NCBI RefSeq assembly: GCF_000348785.1
Contig: NC_020520.1
Span: forward strand, 3,348,001-3,412,000
Source: Ilumatobacter coccineus YM16-304
GTDB taxonomy: Bacteria; Actinomycetota; Acidimicrobiia; Acidimicrobiales; Ilumatobacteraceae
DNA: 64,000 nt
Reading direction: 5' to 3'
The translations under genes and the position numbers were made by a program. Of the stretch, positions 27,975 through 36,920 are shown piece by piece (position 1 is the stretch's first letter; each line of letters starts with the position of its first letter). Below the pieces are notes generated by a model. The model saw only the letters and a program-made list of their open reading frames with translations, did not search any database and was not told the DNA's origin.

Positions 27975-29294
27975 TTATGTGTGCTCCTCGGTCGCTCTCT
28001 CGGGAGTTGAGCGCAGGGGTCGCTGGAAACGTCCCCGGGCAAGGTCGCCATCGGCGAGACCCATTTCGAACCCGAGTTCGAACTGCTCGCCCCAACGGCG
28101 GGCGATCTCCTGCTCCTCGTCGCGCTGAACGTCGTCGAGGAGGACGACCGCATCGTGGGAAAGGTGCTCCGCCATGAGCGGAACGGCGGGATACCGAGCG
28201 AGGGGACCCGTCGCTCCCGGAGGCCCGTCCACCAAAAGGACATCGATCGGACCATCGATGTCGATCGCGGCGAGGTCGTACCATCGATACGAGTCACCGT
28301 GCAGCACGTACTCGACCAGGGGTGCGAGAACGACCTCGGCGTAGTCCCCGACGCCATGCCGCCTGAGATCGCGCCTGGTCTTCTCGGCAAACGCAGCATC
28401 ATGCTCCAGTGCGACCACGCGGCCGCTTCCCTGTTTGGCGAGCGCCAGAGCCACCACGACGGTCGATGAACCACTTCCGGCCTCGACCACCAGTCGCGCC
28501 TCGGTCTCGACCACCACTTCCGCGACCGCCAGCGCGGCGGCGGGGGAGAGCGCCCACGAAGCAAACGACGGAAGTGACGACCTGGCACCGAGCAGGGTGT
28601 AGAGAGCAACGAGCGCGGCCAGGTCAGCGGTCGACTTTCGTTCGATCTGCTGAGTCCGCTGGGTGATCTGGCGGCTCGTTTCTTCCCTGATCGACGCGAT
28701 ACCGGCCTCGGAGTTTCGCGTGAGCGAGTTCGACTCCGCACGCAACGCTGCGGCATCGGACATCAAAGACGCCTTCAACTCCGCAAATCCCGACTGCAGG
28801 GTTTCGATCTCGGTCTTGAGGCCATCGCGTAGGAATGCGTGCTCGTCGTGCAGCGTCCGCGTCGCCTCTCGCTGAAGGCGTACCGAGGCTCTGAGCTGAT
28901 CGAAGGCCATCACCTTCGACTCGGCGGACGCTGCCCGACGCTCGACCGCCTCCTGCCAGTCGGTGAGTTCTTCCAGCGTCGGTATGACCGAGAGCTCCGT
29001 GCGCACAGACGCCGTTTCTGCTCTCACCTTCTTTACACCTCGGTTGACGCTCCCCATGCGCTTCGAGAGCGCAGCGAACTGCTGTGCTCGATCGGCCCGC
29101 TCGCGACCCAGCTTGTACGGCAGGAGAACTCCAAGCCACGCAATGAGCACCCAGATGGCGGCACCTTCGAGCCCAGTGGCGGAGAGGATCAGCGATGCGA
29201 TGAGGGCCGCTGCAGAGATCAGCCCAGTGGGCGACACGTACCACGTCGCAACGCGTCCGATCACTCGCTTCAGGCGTGCAAGGATTCCGTTCAT
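27975..29294 (-). CDS. Membrane-anchored coiled-coil protein with SAM methyltransferase domain
   Basis: A 439-residue protein with three parts. Two hydrophobic helices at about residues 25-60 should anchor it. A long coiled coil follows (about 62-220, rich in A/E/K/R/Q). A class I methyltransferase-like domain ends it (about 230-435), with VVEAGSGSSTVVVALAL as motif I, VVALEHD as the acidic strand and IDVLLVDGPPG. The ATG overlaps the stop of the dual glycosyltransferase as ATGA, so coupled synthesis is expected. Coiled coils in capsule systems often set chain length or tether enzymes, so it could modify or cap the polymer made next door; this is inference. Confidence 0.75.
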   Translation of the reverse strand: MNGILARLKRVIGRVATWYVSPTGLISAAALIASLILSATGLEGAAIWVLIAWLGVLLPYKLGRERADRAQQFAALSKRMGSVNRGVKKVRAETASVRTELSVIPTLEELTDWQEAVERRAASAESKVMAFDQLRASVRLQREATRTLHDEHAFLRDGLKTEIETLQSGFAELKASLMSDAAALRAESNSLTRNSEAGIASIREETSRQITQRTQQIERKSTADLAALVALYTLLGARSSLPSFASWALSPAAALAVAEVVVETEARLVVEAGSGSSTVVVALALAKQGSGRVVALEHDAAFAEKTRRDLRRHGVGDYAEVVLAPLVEYVLHGDSYRWYDLAAIDIDGPIDVLLVDGPPGATGPLARYPAVPLMAEHLSHDAVVLLDDVQRDEEQEIARRWGEQFELGFEMGLADGDLARGRFQRPLRSTPERATEEHT

Positions 29295-31519
29295 GTCGTT
29301 GTCTCCACTACTACTTGCGTATCGGGAAGCGATGATCTGACTAGATCAGCGCATGTGCGTGCCCGCCCCTTCGACAGTTCGGGACTGAGCATGTCGATGT
29401 GCGATGGGTCCTCGGTGTTCTCCACCGTCCAGTTTGGATAGAGAGCCGAGACGCGGTCGACGAGGTCTGGTCCGTCACCCGAGACTCTGACGCGTCCTGT
29501 CGGAAGCCGAGTTCGCTGAGGATCGGGCGTTCGCACGAATCGGTACTTGCGCGGATCGGCAGCGTCGAGCGACTCCAGTTGCCAGTCGTTCGCGAGGCCT
29601 CGGCGCTCGAGCGCACGAGCGACGACGACCGCATGATTCCGGTATTGGGTGGCTCGGTGCTTCCGAGACGTGCTCTGATCGTGAATCCGATATCTGTAGA
29701 CACGCTCGTCGACATGGATCATCTCGGTCACTTCCGCCATTTTCAGGAACATGTCGTAGTCGACCGCGTTGCGGATGTCCTCGGCAAAGCCATCGGTGCG
29801 GTACCAGTCTCGTGCGCGGAACAATCTGAAGTGGTGCACGATCATGCTGTGCATGAGCCTGAAGCGGCAGTACTTCGGAGCCACCCAGCCTTTGCCGATG
29901 GTCTTGCCGTCACCATCGATCTTCACGTGCGAGCCGTACGACACTCCGATCCGCGTGTCCCGGAGCATCGGTGCAAGCATCAGCTCCACGGCATCTGGTC
30001 GCAGTTCGTCATCTGCGTCGAGTTGGCCGATGAAAGCACCTCGGCACATGCGTACGGCATGGTTGGACGCCGAACCGATGCCACCGTTCGGCTGATCGCC
30101 GATACGCACCTGCGGGACACCCGAGAAGTGGTCGTGCAACACCTCCAGGGTGCGGTCGGTCGACCCGTCGTTGACGACGCAGACCTCGAGGTCCCGGACT
30201 GTCTGATCCAGTGCGCTCTGCACTGCGGTGACAATCGTGTCCTCAGCGTTGTAGGCCGGGACATAGATCGACACGAGCGGAACGGTATGACCTCCAGCGT
30301 TACCTGATTTCCGATACAGGACCGGACAGCGATCGACCAGCACCGGTGTCGTGTTCGTGCGTCCGGCCTCGCGGTCTGTCTCGTTGCGACCACCAGGCGG
30401 TTCTTGATGAAGGCCGCATGCGTCCACCACCGGCACGATGTAGAAGCCACGATTCCAGACTCGGAAGCCCCACTCTGCGTCCTCGGCGCCCCAGTCCGTG
30501 AAGTCTTCGTCGAACCCGCCAGCGACGTCGAAGAGGCCCTTGGTGAAGGCGATGTTGCCTCCGCAGACCACTCGGAAGGGGTACTTCTCGAACCGGACGT
30601 CACCCGTGGCGGCGTAGATCGGCAACCGCCAATCGGTGGTGCGACTGGCCTCGTCCCGACCGGCCTGGGTGTTCGCCGTCTCGATGTCGTGCAACGCCAG
30701 CATCGGATTGATCGACCGTCGGGCGGAATCCACGGTCACCGCGTTCGCGTCGACGTAGCGCCGATGGCCGCAGTAGAGCGCGTTGGGGAACGTGACGAGA
30801 TGACGCGCAAACAGTTCGACCAGTCGCGGGACCGGCGCCATGTCGCAGTCGAGAATGATCACGTTGTCGTGCGTAGCGCTCCTCACGCCCAGATTGCGGA
30901 CCTCTGCGAGCCGATAGCCATCGTCATCCTGGCGGACGTACTTCACCGCGCCGAAGCGGTTGCTGAAGGTGTCCAGCACCTCGTCGGGCCGGTCGGAACT
31001 GCCATCGTCCGCCACGACCACCTCGATCAGGTCGAGCGGGTAGGTCTGATGCAAGAGACACGCCAGCGTGCGGCCGAGCATGACTCGCCGGTTGTACACG
31101 GGGATCACGACCGAGATCGGCTCGGATGGCATCGGCCCACTTCGAGCATGACGGATTCGATCCCGGTAGTCGTTCCCGACTGCGGTTGGAGGCTCGATCT
31201 TCAGTTCGGGAGGAACGTTGGCCGGACGATCTGGTCGAGCGATCGGTTTTGGCAACTTCACCCTCGGAGCAGGGGTGATTCTGGCGATGCGGTGTCCTTC
31301 ACGGCGCCGCTTCTCGATGACGAGCTGGCCGGAACACGCTGCTGCAATCGACAGTGCCGCCGCGTGCGCCTCGGCACGGTTGACTCTCGTGACGATGATC
31401 TCCGACTTCGATCGCCAGTGATCGGAGAGACCATGAATGTATGGGTCGGTGAGCTTCGGATCGGTGCCGTCGAGCACGATCTGGGTCTCGACGACGCCGC
31501 TGCCTCCTGTCGGCTTCAT
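29291..31519 (-). CDS. Dual-domain glycosaminoglycan synthase-like glycosyltransferase (PmHAS/KfoC type)
   Basis: A protein of about 742 residues with two GT2 domains. Domain A1 (about 130-370) has ISVVIPVYNRR, VVADDGSSDRP, KYVRQDDDGYRLAEVRNLGV, ILDCDMAP, DWGAEDAEWGFR and HQEPPGGRNETDREAG. Domain A2 (about 410-640) has VSIYVPAYN, VCVVNDGSTD, GGIGSASN, IGQLDADDELRPDAVEL, HHFRLFRARDWY and NAVDYDMFLK. This order and wording match class II hyaluronan, chondroitin and heparosan synthases, where A2 adds glucuronate and A1 an N-acetylhexosamine. The ATG at 31519 is chosen; a start slightly upstream is possible. UDP-glucuronate could come from ugd nearby and UDP-N-acetylgalactosamine from GalE. The exact disaccharide is not readable. 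Confidence 0.9.
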   Translation of the reverse strand: MKPTGGSGVVETQIVLDGTDPKLTDPYIHGLSDHWRSKSEIIVTRVNRAEAHAAALSIAAACSGQLVIEKRRREGHRIARITPAPRVKLPKPIARPDRPANVPPELKIEPPTAVGNDYRDRIRHARSGPMPSEPISVVIPVYNRRVMLGRTLACLLHQTYPLDLIEVVVADDGSSDRPDEVLDTFSNRFGAVKYVRQDDDGYRLAEVRNLGVRSATHDNVIILDCDMAPVPRLVELFARHLVTFPNALYCGHRRYVDANAVTVDSARRSINPMLALHDIETANTQAGRDEASRTTDWRLPIYAATGDVRFEKYPFRVVCGGNIAFTKGLFDVAGGFDEDFTDWGAEDAEWGFRVWNRGFYIVPVVDACGLHQEPPGGRNETDREAGRTNTTPVLVDRCPVLYRKSGNAGGHTVPLVSIYVPAYNAEDTIVTAVQSALDQTVRDLEVCVVNDGSTDRTLEVLHDHFSGVPQVRIGDQPNGGIGSASNHAVRMCRGAFIGQLDADDELRPDAVELMLAPMLRDTRIGVSYGSHVKIDGDGKTIGKGWVAPKYCRFRLMHSMIVHHFRLFRARDWYRTDGFAEDIRNAVDYDMFLKMAEVTEMIHVDERVYRYRIHDQSTSRKHRATQYRNHAVVVARALERRGLANDWQLESLDAADPRKYRFVRTPDPQRTRLPTGRVRVSGDGPDLVDRVSALYPNWTVENTEDPSHIDMLSPELSKGRARTCADLVRSSLPDTQVVVETTT

Positions 31520-31625
31520 CGACCGGAACGATACTGGATCGGTGACCGGCACGACGCCGGAAGCTTCATGGCTCCAGCCGCTGGCTTCTGGGGCCCCTCC
31601 CTGTGTCCTGGCTGGCTGCCCGGCC

Positions 31626-32774
31626 TCACGCGCAGTATTCCCGTCGGGCCAGGGAGGCTTCGAGCAGGAAGTGGATTCGAGAGATGTACGTGTGCTCCAG
31701 GGCAACCACCTCCATGCTCTCGACGATTCGATCCTCGAGGTCGTCGGCACCGAGCGCCTCCGACGAGGCCTCGATCAACTCGCCCATCTCGGACCCGTGA
31801 ACCACCAGATCGCCGAAGAGGAGCTCGGATGTCGGGTTGTTCGAGACACCGAGCTGGCCGTAGCTGATGTTCTTGTAGAGCCGGCAGGGCACGTAACTCG
31901 GACTGCCGTCCGTCGAGAGCTGATTGTCACCCTGGATCGCAGGAGCGAGCACCGCTGCACCCACCAGATCGACGTTCTCCTCAAGTGGGACATAGCGCTT
32001 GTTGATCACTCTCGACGGATCGAGGCCACGTTCTTTCAGCGCCTCGGAGAATTCGGGGATCACAAAGTTTCCGTACTGCACGAAGTGCATCCCCCTGGTC
32101 TCACACTCCTCGACGACAGCGGCCATACGCTCGTAGTTCGGCTTCCAGACGCTTCCGACCCAGCAGACCTTCCTCGCCGAGGCCCGCAGCCGCATCAAAT
32201 CGGTCAGTTCGTCTCGGCGAGCGAGCACCTCGTGCGGGAGCAGATCGGTTCCCCAAGTGAGGGTCGCCTGACCGATCGACGGCACGTACCAGTGGAGTTG
32301 GGAATTCGGATCGTAAATGACCGGGACCGGAGGGTCGACCCGAGCGAGAACGGGTTTCAGGACTGGGTACACATCGTTGGCGTCGTAATCACGGTGACGC
32401 CGGAACTCGTCGTAGAAGAGGACCTGGCCTCGACCGTGTGCGTCCATGAACCTGGAATAGTGTTCGACCGGCTCGCCGGACTTGTGTATCCACAGCAGCG
32501 AATCCGATGCCAACTCGACCTTCTCGTCGATCCGAGGCTGGTTCATCATGGTCAGGATGAGCGTCGACGGACCCACTGGGGTGAAATCTTCGGTGTCATC
32601 GCGCCACTCGACGTTCACTCCCGTTGCATTGCTCAACCACTGGAACGCCCGGAAGAAGCCCTGATGAATGAAGTGATACGTGTGCCGGTTGCGGTATCCC
32701 CAGATCAGAATGTTCTTGATTCCGAGCTGGCGGATGAGTTCTGCGCACTCATCCTCGAGCTGCCGTTCACTCAC
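31626..32774 (-). CDS. Putative GT-B-like glycosyltransferase
   Basis: A 382-residue protein I do not recognise with certainty. It has an N-terminal alpha/beta part with IKNILIWGYRNRHTYHF and a DSLLWIHKSGEPVEH segment. A second part carries VCWVGSVW at the expected start of a C-terminal Rossmann domain and YKNISYGQLGVSNNPTSELL, which resembles the donor-binding region of family 1 or CgeB-like glycosyltransferases. No signal peptide or membrane helix is seen. The GTG start overlaps the gmd stop as GTGA, and it precedes the GAG-synthase-like gene, so a sugar-adding role in the same glycan is likely. Confidence 0.55.
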   Translation of the reverse strand: MSERQLEDECAELIRQLGIKNILIWGYRNRHTYHFIHQGFFRAFQWLSNATGVNVEWRDDTEDFTPVGPSTLILTMMNQPRIDEKVELASDSLLWIHKSGEPVEHYSRFMDAHGRGQVLFYDEFRRHRDYDANDVYPVLKPVLARVDPPVPVIYDPNSQLHWYVPSIGQATLTWGTDLLPHEVLARRDELTDLMRLRASARKVCWVGSVWKPNYERMAAVVEECETRGMHFVQYGNFVIPEFSEALKERGLDPSRVINKRYVPLEENVDLVGAAVLAPAIQGDNQLSTDGSPSYVPCRLYKNISYGQLGVSNNPTSELLFGDLVVHGSEMGELIEASSEALGADDLEDRIVESMEVVALEHTYISRIHFLLEASLARREYCA

Positions 32775-33823
32775 CTCGAATCGACCCGCGTTCCCGCTCG
32801 CCCGGCTGCAGCGATGTCGGCCTCCGCCATGAGGACAGCGAGTTCTCGATAGTCAGTCTGCGCTTTCCAACCGAGCTGCTGTTCGGCCTTGCTCGGATCT
32901 GCGAGCAGGAGCTCCACCTCGGCAGGCCGGAAGAACCGGGGATCCACCTTGAACACGACCTCCCCGTTGGACCGATCACGACCTTCTTCAGCGATGCCCT
33001 CGCCTGACCAGTCGACGTCGATTTCGAGGGCCTGCGCTGTCGCCGAACAGAAGTCCCGCACCGACGCCAACCGTCCGGTGCCGAGCACATAGTCGTCTGC
33101 TTCAGGCTGCTGAAGCATCAGCCACATGCCTTCCACATATTCCTTGGCATATCCCCAGTCGCGCTGCGCGTCGAGGTTGCCGAGTGAGACTGGGCCGCCG
33201 ACGCCTGCCTTGTACTGTGCGAGTCCTGCGCTGATCTTTCGTGTGACGAAGCTCAATCCCCGGAGCGGACTCTCATGGTTGAACAAGATTCCCGATGATG
33301 CGTGCAGGCCGAACGACTCTCGGTAGTTCCGAGTCATGTAGTGACCGAACGCCTTCGAAACTCCGTACGGCGACCTCGGATTGAGCGGCGTCATTTCGTT
33401 CTGCGGAGTCTCACGCACCTCGCCGAAGAGCTCGGAGGTGGACGCCTGGTAGAACTTCGAGTGAGGCGAATAGCTCCTGACCGCGTCGAGGAGGCGCAAC
33501 GTTCCCATCGCATTCGTGTCAGAGGTCGCAAACGGGGAGTCCCAGGACGAACCCACAAAGCTCTGAGCAGCGAGGTTGTACACCTCGTCGGGCTGGTGGT
33601 CACGAATGAGTCGGGCGAGACAGTTCTCGTCGCCGAGATCGCCGCTCACCAACTCGACGTCGTCGAGAACACCGACCCATTCGAGTCGCGCCAAGTCGTG
33701 CGCTGAGTTGCCGCGCCTGAGACCGAGTACTCGGTAGCCGTGTCCGAGCAGCAATTCGGCGAGATACGCCCCGTCCTGGCCGGTCACACCGGTGACGAAG
33801 GCGGTTTTTCCTTGATGTGCCAA
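32771..33823 (-). CDS. gmd: GDP-mannose 4,6-dehydratase
   Basis: A 350-residue extended short-chain dehydrogenase/reductase that turns GDP-mannose into GDP-4-keto-6-deoxymannose. It shows AFVTGVTGQDGAYLAELLL at the NADP site, NLAAQSFVGSSW, the catalytic STSELFGE segment with the Thr-Ser-Glu set, the YGVSK active-site pair and ILFNHESPLRG. No fucose synthase or RMD reductase lies beside it, so the final sugar (GDP-fucose, GDP-rhamnose or other) depends on genes outside the window. It is the head of a tightly overlapped minus-strand group with the putative GT-B gene. Confidence 0.93.
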   Translation of the reverse strand: MAHQGKTAFVTGVTGQDGAYLAELLLGHGYRVLGLRRGNSAHDLARLEWVGVLDDVELVSGDLGDENCLARLIRDHQPDEVYNLAAQSFVGSSWDSPFATSDTNAMGTLRLLDAVRSYSPHSKFYQASTSELFGEVRETPQNEMTPLNPRSPYGVSKAFGHYMTRNYRESFGLHASSGILFNHESPLRGLSFVTRKISAGLAQYKAGVGGPVSLGNLDAQRDWGYAKEYVEGMWLMLQQPEADDYVLGTGRLASVRDFCSATAQALEIDVDWSGEGIAEEGRDRSNGEVVFKVDPRFFRPAEVELLLADPSKAEQQLGWKAQTDYRELAVLMAEADIAAAGRAGTRVDSR

Positions 33824-33844
33824 TGTGATTCCTCAATCGTGGCG

Positions 33845-34633
33845 TCAGTCCAGGACCAACGGTTGTTTTGACTCGGCTGGAACGAACGCCGCATTCACCG
33901 CACGGGACTCGAGGTACTCCTCCAAGTCGGTCGGCACGAACTGCCCGTCGACGCTCCTTAGCCCCCGATACTGCATCGATTCGAAGAAGTCGAAGATCTC
34001 CGCAACGGTGGTGCCACCAGTGATGTTCGTGGCTTCGATCAAGAACCGTGGCCGGCAACGTCGAATCGTGTCCACCATGGATGCCAAGACTGGGCCTTCA
34101 TGCCCCTCGACGTCGATCTTCACGAACCCGACATCGTGCAACCGCATCCGATCGACCACGAGTGTGGCCACCTCGAGCGTCTCGCACTCCCGATCGTCGA
34201 GCGACTCCAGAGAGTTGCGCTCGTCCATGGTGGCCCAGCCGATGTACTTGGTCGGCACGCGGAGCGTCGCTGTCCCATCGGATTCGCTGATCGCACAATT
34301 GAGCACCGTGAGGCTCCGACTCCACGGCTCCATTCGCTGTGTGGTGACCCGCGCAGCGTTCGACCTCGGCTCGAAACCGATGCAGCGGCCCGCCTTCGAC
34401 ACGATTCGATAGGTGTACAGACCGCTTCCGGCACCGATGTCGAGCGCGAGCCGACCCGGCGGGATGAACGACCTGATGTGCGTCAGTTCGCGCTCGTTGG
34501 TACCGAAGACACCCCGCTCCTCGGCGAGTTCGTCGTCGCCGGGGTCGGGGATGTACGAAACCAACGTGGAGGCGGCGGTGGCGACGGCGTCATAGAGCGC
34601 GTCGTGATCGAGTGGGGCCGGAGGAAGCGGCAT
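33845..34633 (-). CDS. FkbM-family SAM-dependent methyltransferase (third copy)
   Basis: About 262 residues. Motif I is LALDIGAGSGLYTYRI, followed by CIGFEPRSNAARV, and the family hallmark VKIDVEGHEGPVL is intact. It is only distantly similar to the two tandem FkbM genes at 2351-4263. The ATG at 34633 is preferred because it sits directly before the conserved N-terminal helix; the frame is open to 34690. It starts an operon-like run with gmd 21 bases downstream and is divergent from galE. A sugar O-methyltransferase for a second part of the glycan is likely. Confidence 0.85.
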   Translation of the reverse strand: MPLPPAPLDHDALYDAVATAASTLVSYIPDPGDDELAEERGVFGTNERELTHIRSFIPPGRLALDIGAGSGLYTYRIVSKAGRCIGFEPRSNAARVTTQRMEPWSRSLTVLNCAISESDGTATLRVPTKYIGWATMDERNSLESLDDRECETLEVATLVVDRMRLHDVGFVKIDVEGHEGPVLASMVDTIRRCRPRFLIEATNITGGTTVAEIFDFFESMQYRGLRSVDGQFVPTDLEEYLESRAVNAAFVPAESKQPLVLD

Positions 34634-34794
34634 CAGACAGTACTTTCTACTCGGTGGCCCAGAGTGGGGAGGCGATGAGTCGCCAAGCATAGCCGCTGCC
34701 GATTCGCGCCCAGATGACTCCGCACGAGCGCTGCGAGGTCGCTGCTCCCTACCCTGTACCCCACGATGCCCGACCCACCACTACCCTGATCGCC

Positions 34795-35793
34795 ATGAGG
34801 TCTGCACTCGACGGCACCGTCCTTGTCACCGGCGGTGCGGGCTACATCGGCTCCCACACAGTCCGCGCCCTGCACGATGCGAGCCGCAAGGTGGTCGTCA
34901 TCGACTCACTCGAGAACGGCCGAGCCGAACGCGTTGCCGGCACCCCGCTCGTCGTCGGTGAAATCACCGATCGGGATCTCGTCACCGAGGCTTGCCGCGA
35001 GCACGGTGTCACACAGCTCGTGCACTTCGCCGCGTACAAGGCGGTCGGCGAGTCGATGGAACGACCTGGTATGTACTTCCGGAACAACGTTGCCGGTTCC
35101 ATCGACCTGATCGACACGTGCGAAGCCGCCGGCGTCCACAACGTGGTGTTCTCGTCGTCGGCCTCGGTCTACGGCACTCCCCCGGAAAACCCGGTCACCG
35201 AGGCATCGCCGATCGACCCGGAGTCGGTGTACGCCGAGACCAAAGCCATGATCGAACGCATCCTCGCCTGGTACGGCAAGACCAGCGAGCTCCGCTCGGT
35301 GTGTCTGCGCTACTTCAACGCTGCCGGGGCCAGCTTCGATTGCCAGATCGGTGAGGATCCGGCGTACTCACAGAACCTGCTCCCCCACGTGATGAACGCC
35401 GTGCTGGTCGATGGCAAACGCCTCCAAGTGTTCGGCGACGACTACGACACGCCCGACGGCACCTGCATCCGTGACTACATCCACGTCGAAGACCTCGCAG
35501 CCGCCCACGTCAAAGCACTCGATTACCTGGCAGGCGGAGGCGACACGATCGCCGTCAACGTCGGCACCGGCGTCGGCTCGTCGGTCCTCGACGTACTCGA
35601 AGCCACCGCTGCGGCCGCCGGCAAGGCGGTGCCGTACGACGTCGCCCCTCGCCGCGCCGGCGACCCGGTGGCCACGGTGGCCGACCCGTCGTACGCCGAG
35701 CAGCAACTCGGATGGAAAGCCCGGTACGGACTCACCGAGATCGCCGAAACCGCCTACGCCTGGCACCTCAAGCAGTTCAACGCGACCACCTGA
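34795..35793 (+). CDS. galE: UDP-glucose/UDP-N-acetylglucosamine 4-epimerase
   Basis: A 332-residue extended SDR epimerase. It begins TVLVTGGAGYIGSHTVRAL, with HFAAYKAVGES, SSSASVYG and the YAETK catalytic pair, then LRYFNAAGA and a CIRDYIHVEDLA segment as in GalE. It interconverts UDP-glucose and UDP-galactose, and some members also UDP-GlcNAc and UDP-GalNAc. If the broad form applies, it would supply UDP-GalNAc for a chondroitin-like polymer. The ATG at 34795 gives the standard N-terminus; upstream codons of the frame are not conserved-looking. It is convergent with the alpha/beta hydrolase gene, with 39 bases between the stops. Confidence 0.93.
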   Translation: MRSALDGTVLVTGGAGYIGSHTVRALHDASRKVVVIDSLENGRAERVAGTPLVVGEITDRDLVTEACREHGVTQLVHFAAYKAVGESMERPGMYFRNNVAGSIDLIDTCEAAGVHNVVFSSSASVYGTPPENPVTEASPIDPESVYAETKAMIERILAWYGKTSELRSVCLRYFNAAGASFDCQIGEDPAYSQNLLPHVMNAVLVDGKRLQVFGDDYDTPDGTCIRDYIHVEDLAAAHVKALDYLAGGGDTIAVNVGTGVGSSVLDVLEATAAAAGKAVPYDVAPRRAGDPVATVADPSYAEQQLGWKARYGLTEIAETAYAWHLKQFNATT

Positions 35794-35832
35794 TCCGACG
35801 GCGACGACGCCACCCGACCACCTCGGGCGAGG

Positions 35833-36639
35833 TCAGTCGTCGGCGGTGTTGCGCGACCCGGCATCGGCGCTGGGGTGGCGTTCGACGGAGCGCATGCGGT
35901 CGAGCCAGCCCATCAGGATTGCAACGGCCCGAGGATCGTGACGGAGCCGGTGGCCGGCGCCTTGCAGCAAGCTCAGTTCGGCGTCGCCGTGAGCGTTGAC
36001 CAACTGGCGAGATTCGGTGACCGGAACGCTGTCGTCCTCGTCGCCATGCATCACCAGCATCGGCCGCGGCGCGAACCGTCGAGCCGAGGCAACCGGACGG
36101 AACCGGCGGAACTCCCGGGTCCACTCGTCGACCGACGGCGGGAACTTGCGGTCGTGGATCGCACCGACCTCGCGAGCGTGTTCGAGGAATCGTCGAGGGT
36201 GCTCCGCCCAGTCGTCGAAGTCGGCTCGCGGGCTGAGGAGGCCGACCGCCACCACTCGCGGGTCATCGGCGCCGACGCAGATGGCGATCGAACCGCCGGT
36301 GTTCGCCCCCACGAGGATCACGCCATCACAGCCGGATGTGCGGATCAGGTGAGAGATGGCGTGGCGGAGGTCGTCGACCCATCCCTGCAGCGAGAAGTCG
36401 CCCTCGCTCTGTCCGCAGCCGCGGAAGTTGAACGTCATCGTGACGCAACCCAGCGAGTTGGCCACGCGGTCCATCAGCTGCGGGAACGTGCCTCCGGAGC
36501 GCTCGGCGTCGAGTGAGGCGATCGGAAACCCGTGGCACAGGATGACGCCGGGACCGGCGCTCACTTCACCGGGCGGCTTGCCGAGATGACATGCCAGTTT
36601 GAGGCCGCTCGACACGAAGGTCTCGTCCATCCCCGGCAT
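35833..36639 (-). CDS. Alpha/beta-hydrolase-fold protein with atypical nucleophile elbow
   Basis: A 268-residue alpha/beta hydrolase. It shows LCHGFPIAS for the oxyanion loop, FNFRGCGQSEGDF, HGDEDDSVPV (acid) and GAGHRL (His). At the elbow the text is VGANTGGS, so the usual Ser of G-x-S-x-G is Asn. A Ser/Asp/His hydrolase mechanism is therefore unlikely unless another residue serves. The ATG at 36639 or 36630 may be the start. It sits between galE and the sialic-acid region and is not obviously part of either. Function unassigned beyond the fold. Confidence 0.7.
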   Translation of the reverse strand: MPGMDETFVSSGLKLACHLGKPPGEVSAGPGVILCHGFPIASLDAERSGGTFPQLMDRVANSLGCVTMTFNFRGCGQSEGDFSLQGWVDDLRHAISHLIRTSGCDGVILVGANTGGSIAICVGADDPRVVAVGLLSPRADFDDWAEHPRRFLEHAREVGAIHDRKFPPSVDEWTREFRRFRPVASARRFAPRPMLVMHGDEDDSVPVTESRQLVNAHGDAELSLLQGAGHRLRHDPRAVAILMGWLDRMRSVERHPSADAGSRNTADD

Positions 36640-36655
36640 GCGATGTCTCGTCGCG

Positions 36656-36880
36656 TCAGGCGCGCGGCTTGCGCTTCAAGCGCTTCTTGCCGACGGTGGC
36701 GAGGGTGTAGCCACGGTTGCGAGCTTCGTCGAGCGTGTCGGGTCCGAATCCCAGGCCGACACCCTCGTCGGCGATCTCGTTGATCACGTCGTCGTCGTCC
36801 CACGTGGTGAGGTCGTAGACCAACTGCGTGCGCTTGTCGCCGATGAAGCGAAATCCCTCGAACTTCGGGTGGTGATCCAT
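36656..36880 (-). CDS. Small conserved-looking hypothetical protein
   Basis: About 74 residues from the ATG at 36880 (GTG at 36883 or ATG at 36922 also possible). The sequence is acidic in the middle (LTTWDDDDVINEIADEG) with a basic tail (KKRLKRKPRA). I do not recognise a family. It ends 16 bases before the hydrolase gene on the same strand and could be its leader. Codon use is like its neighbours, which supports a real gene. Confidence 0.5.
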   Translation of the reverse strand: MDHHPKFEGFRFIGDKRTQLVYDLTTWDDDDVINEIADEGVGLGFGPDTLDEARNRGYTLATVGKKRLKRKPRA

Positions 36881-36920
36881 CACCCCATGAAAGCTAGCCG
36901 GACGAGGCCCCATCGAACCC

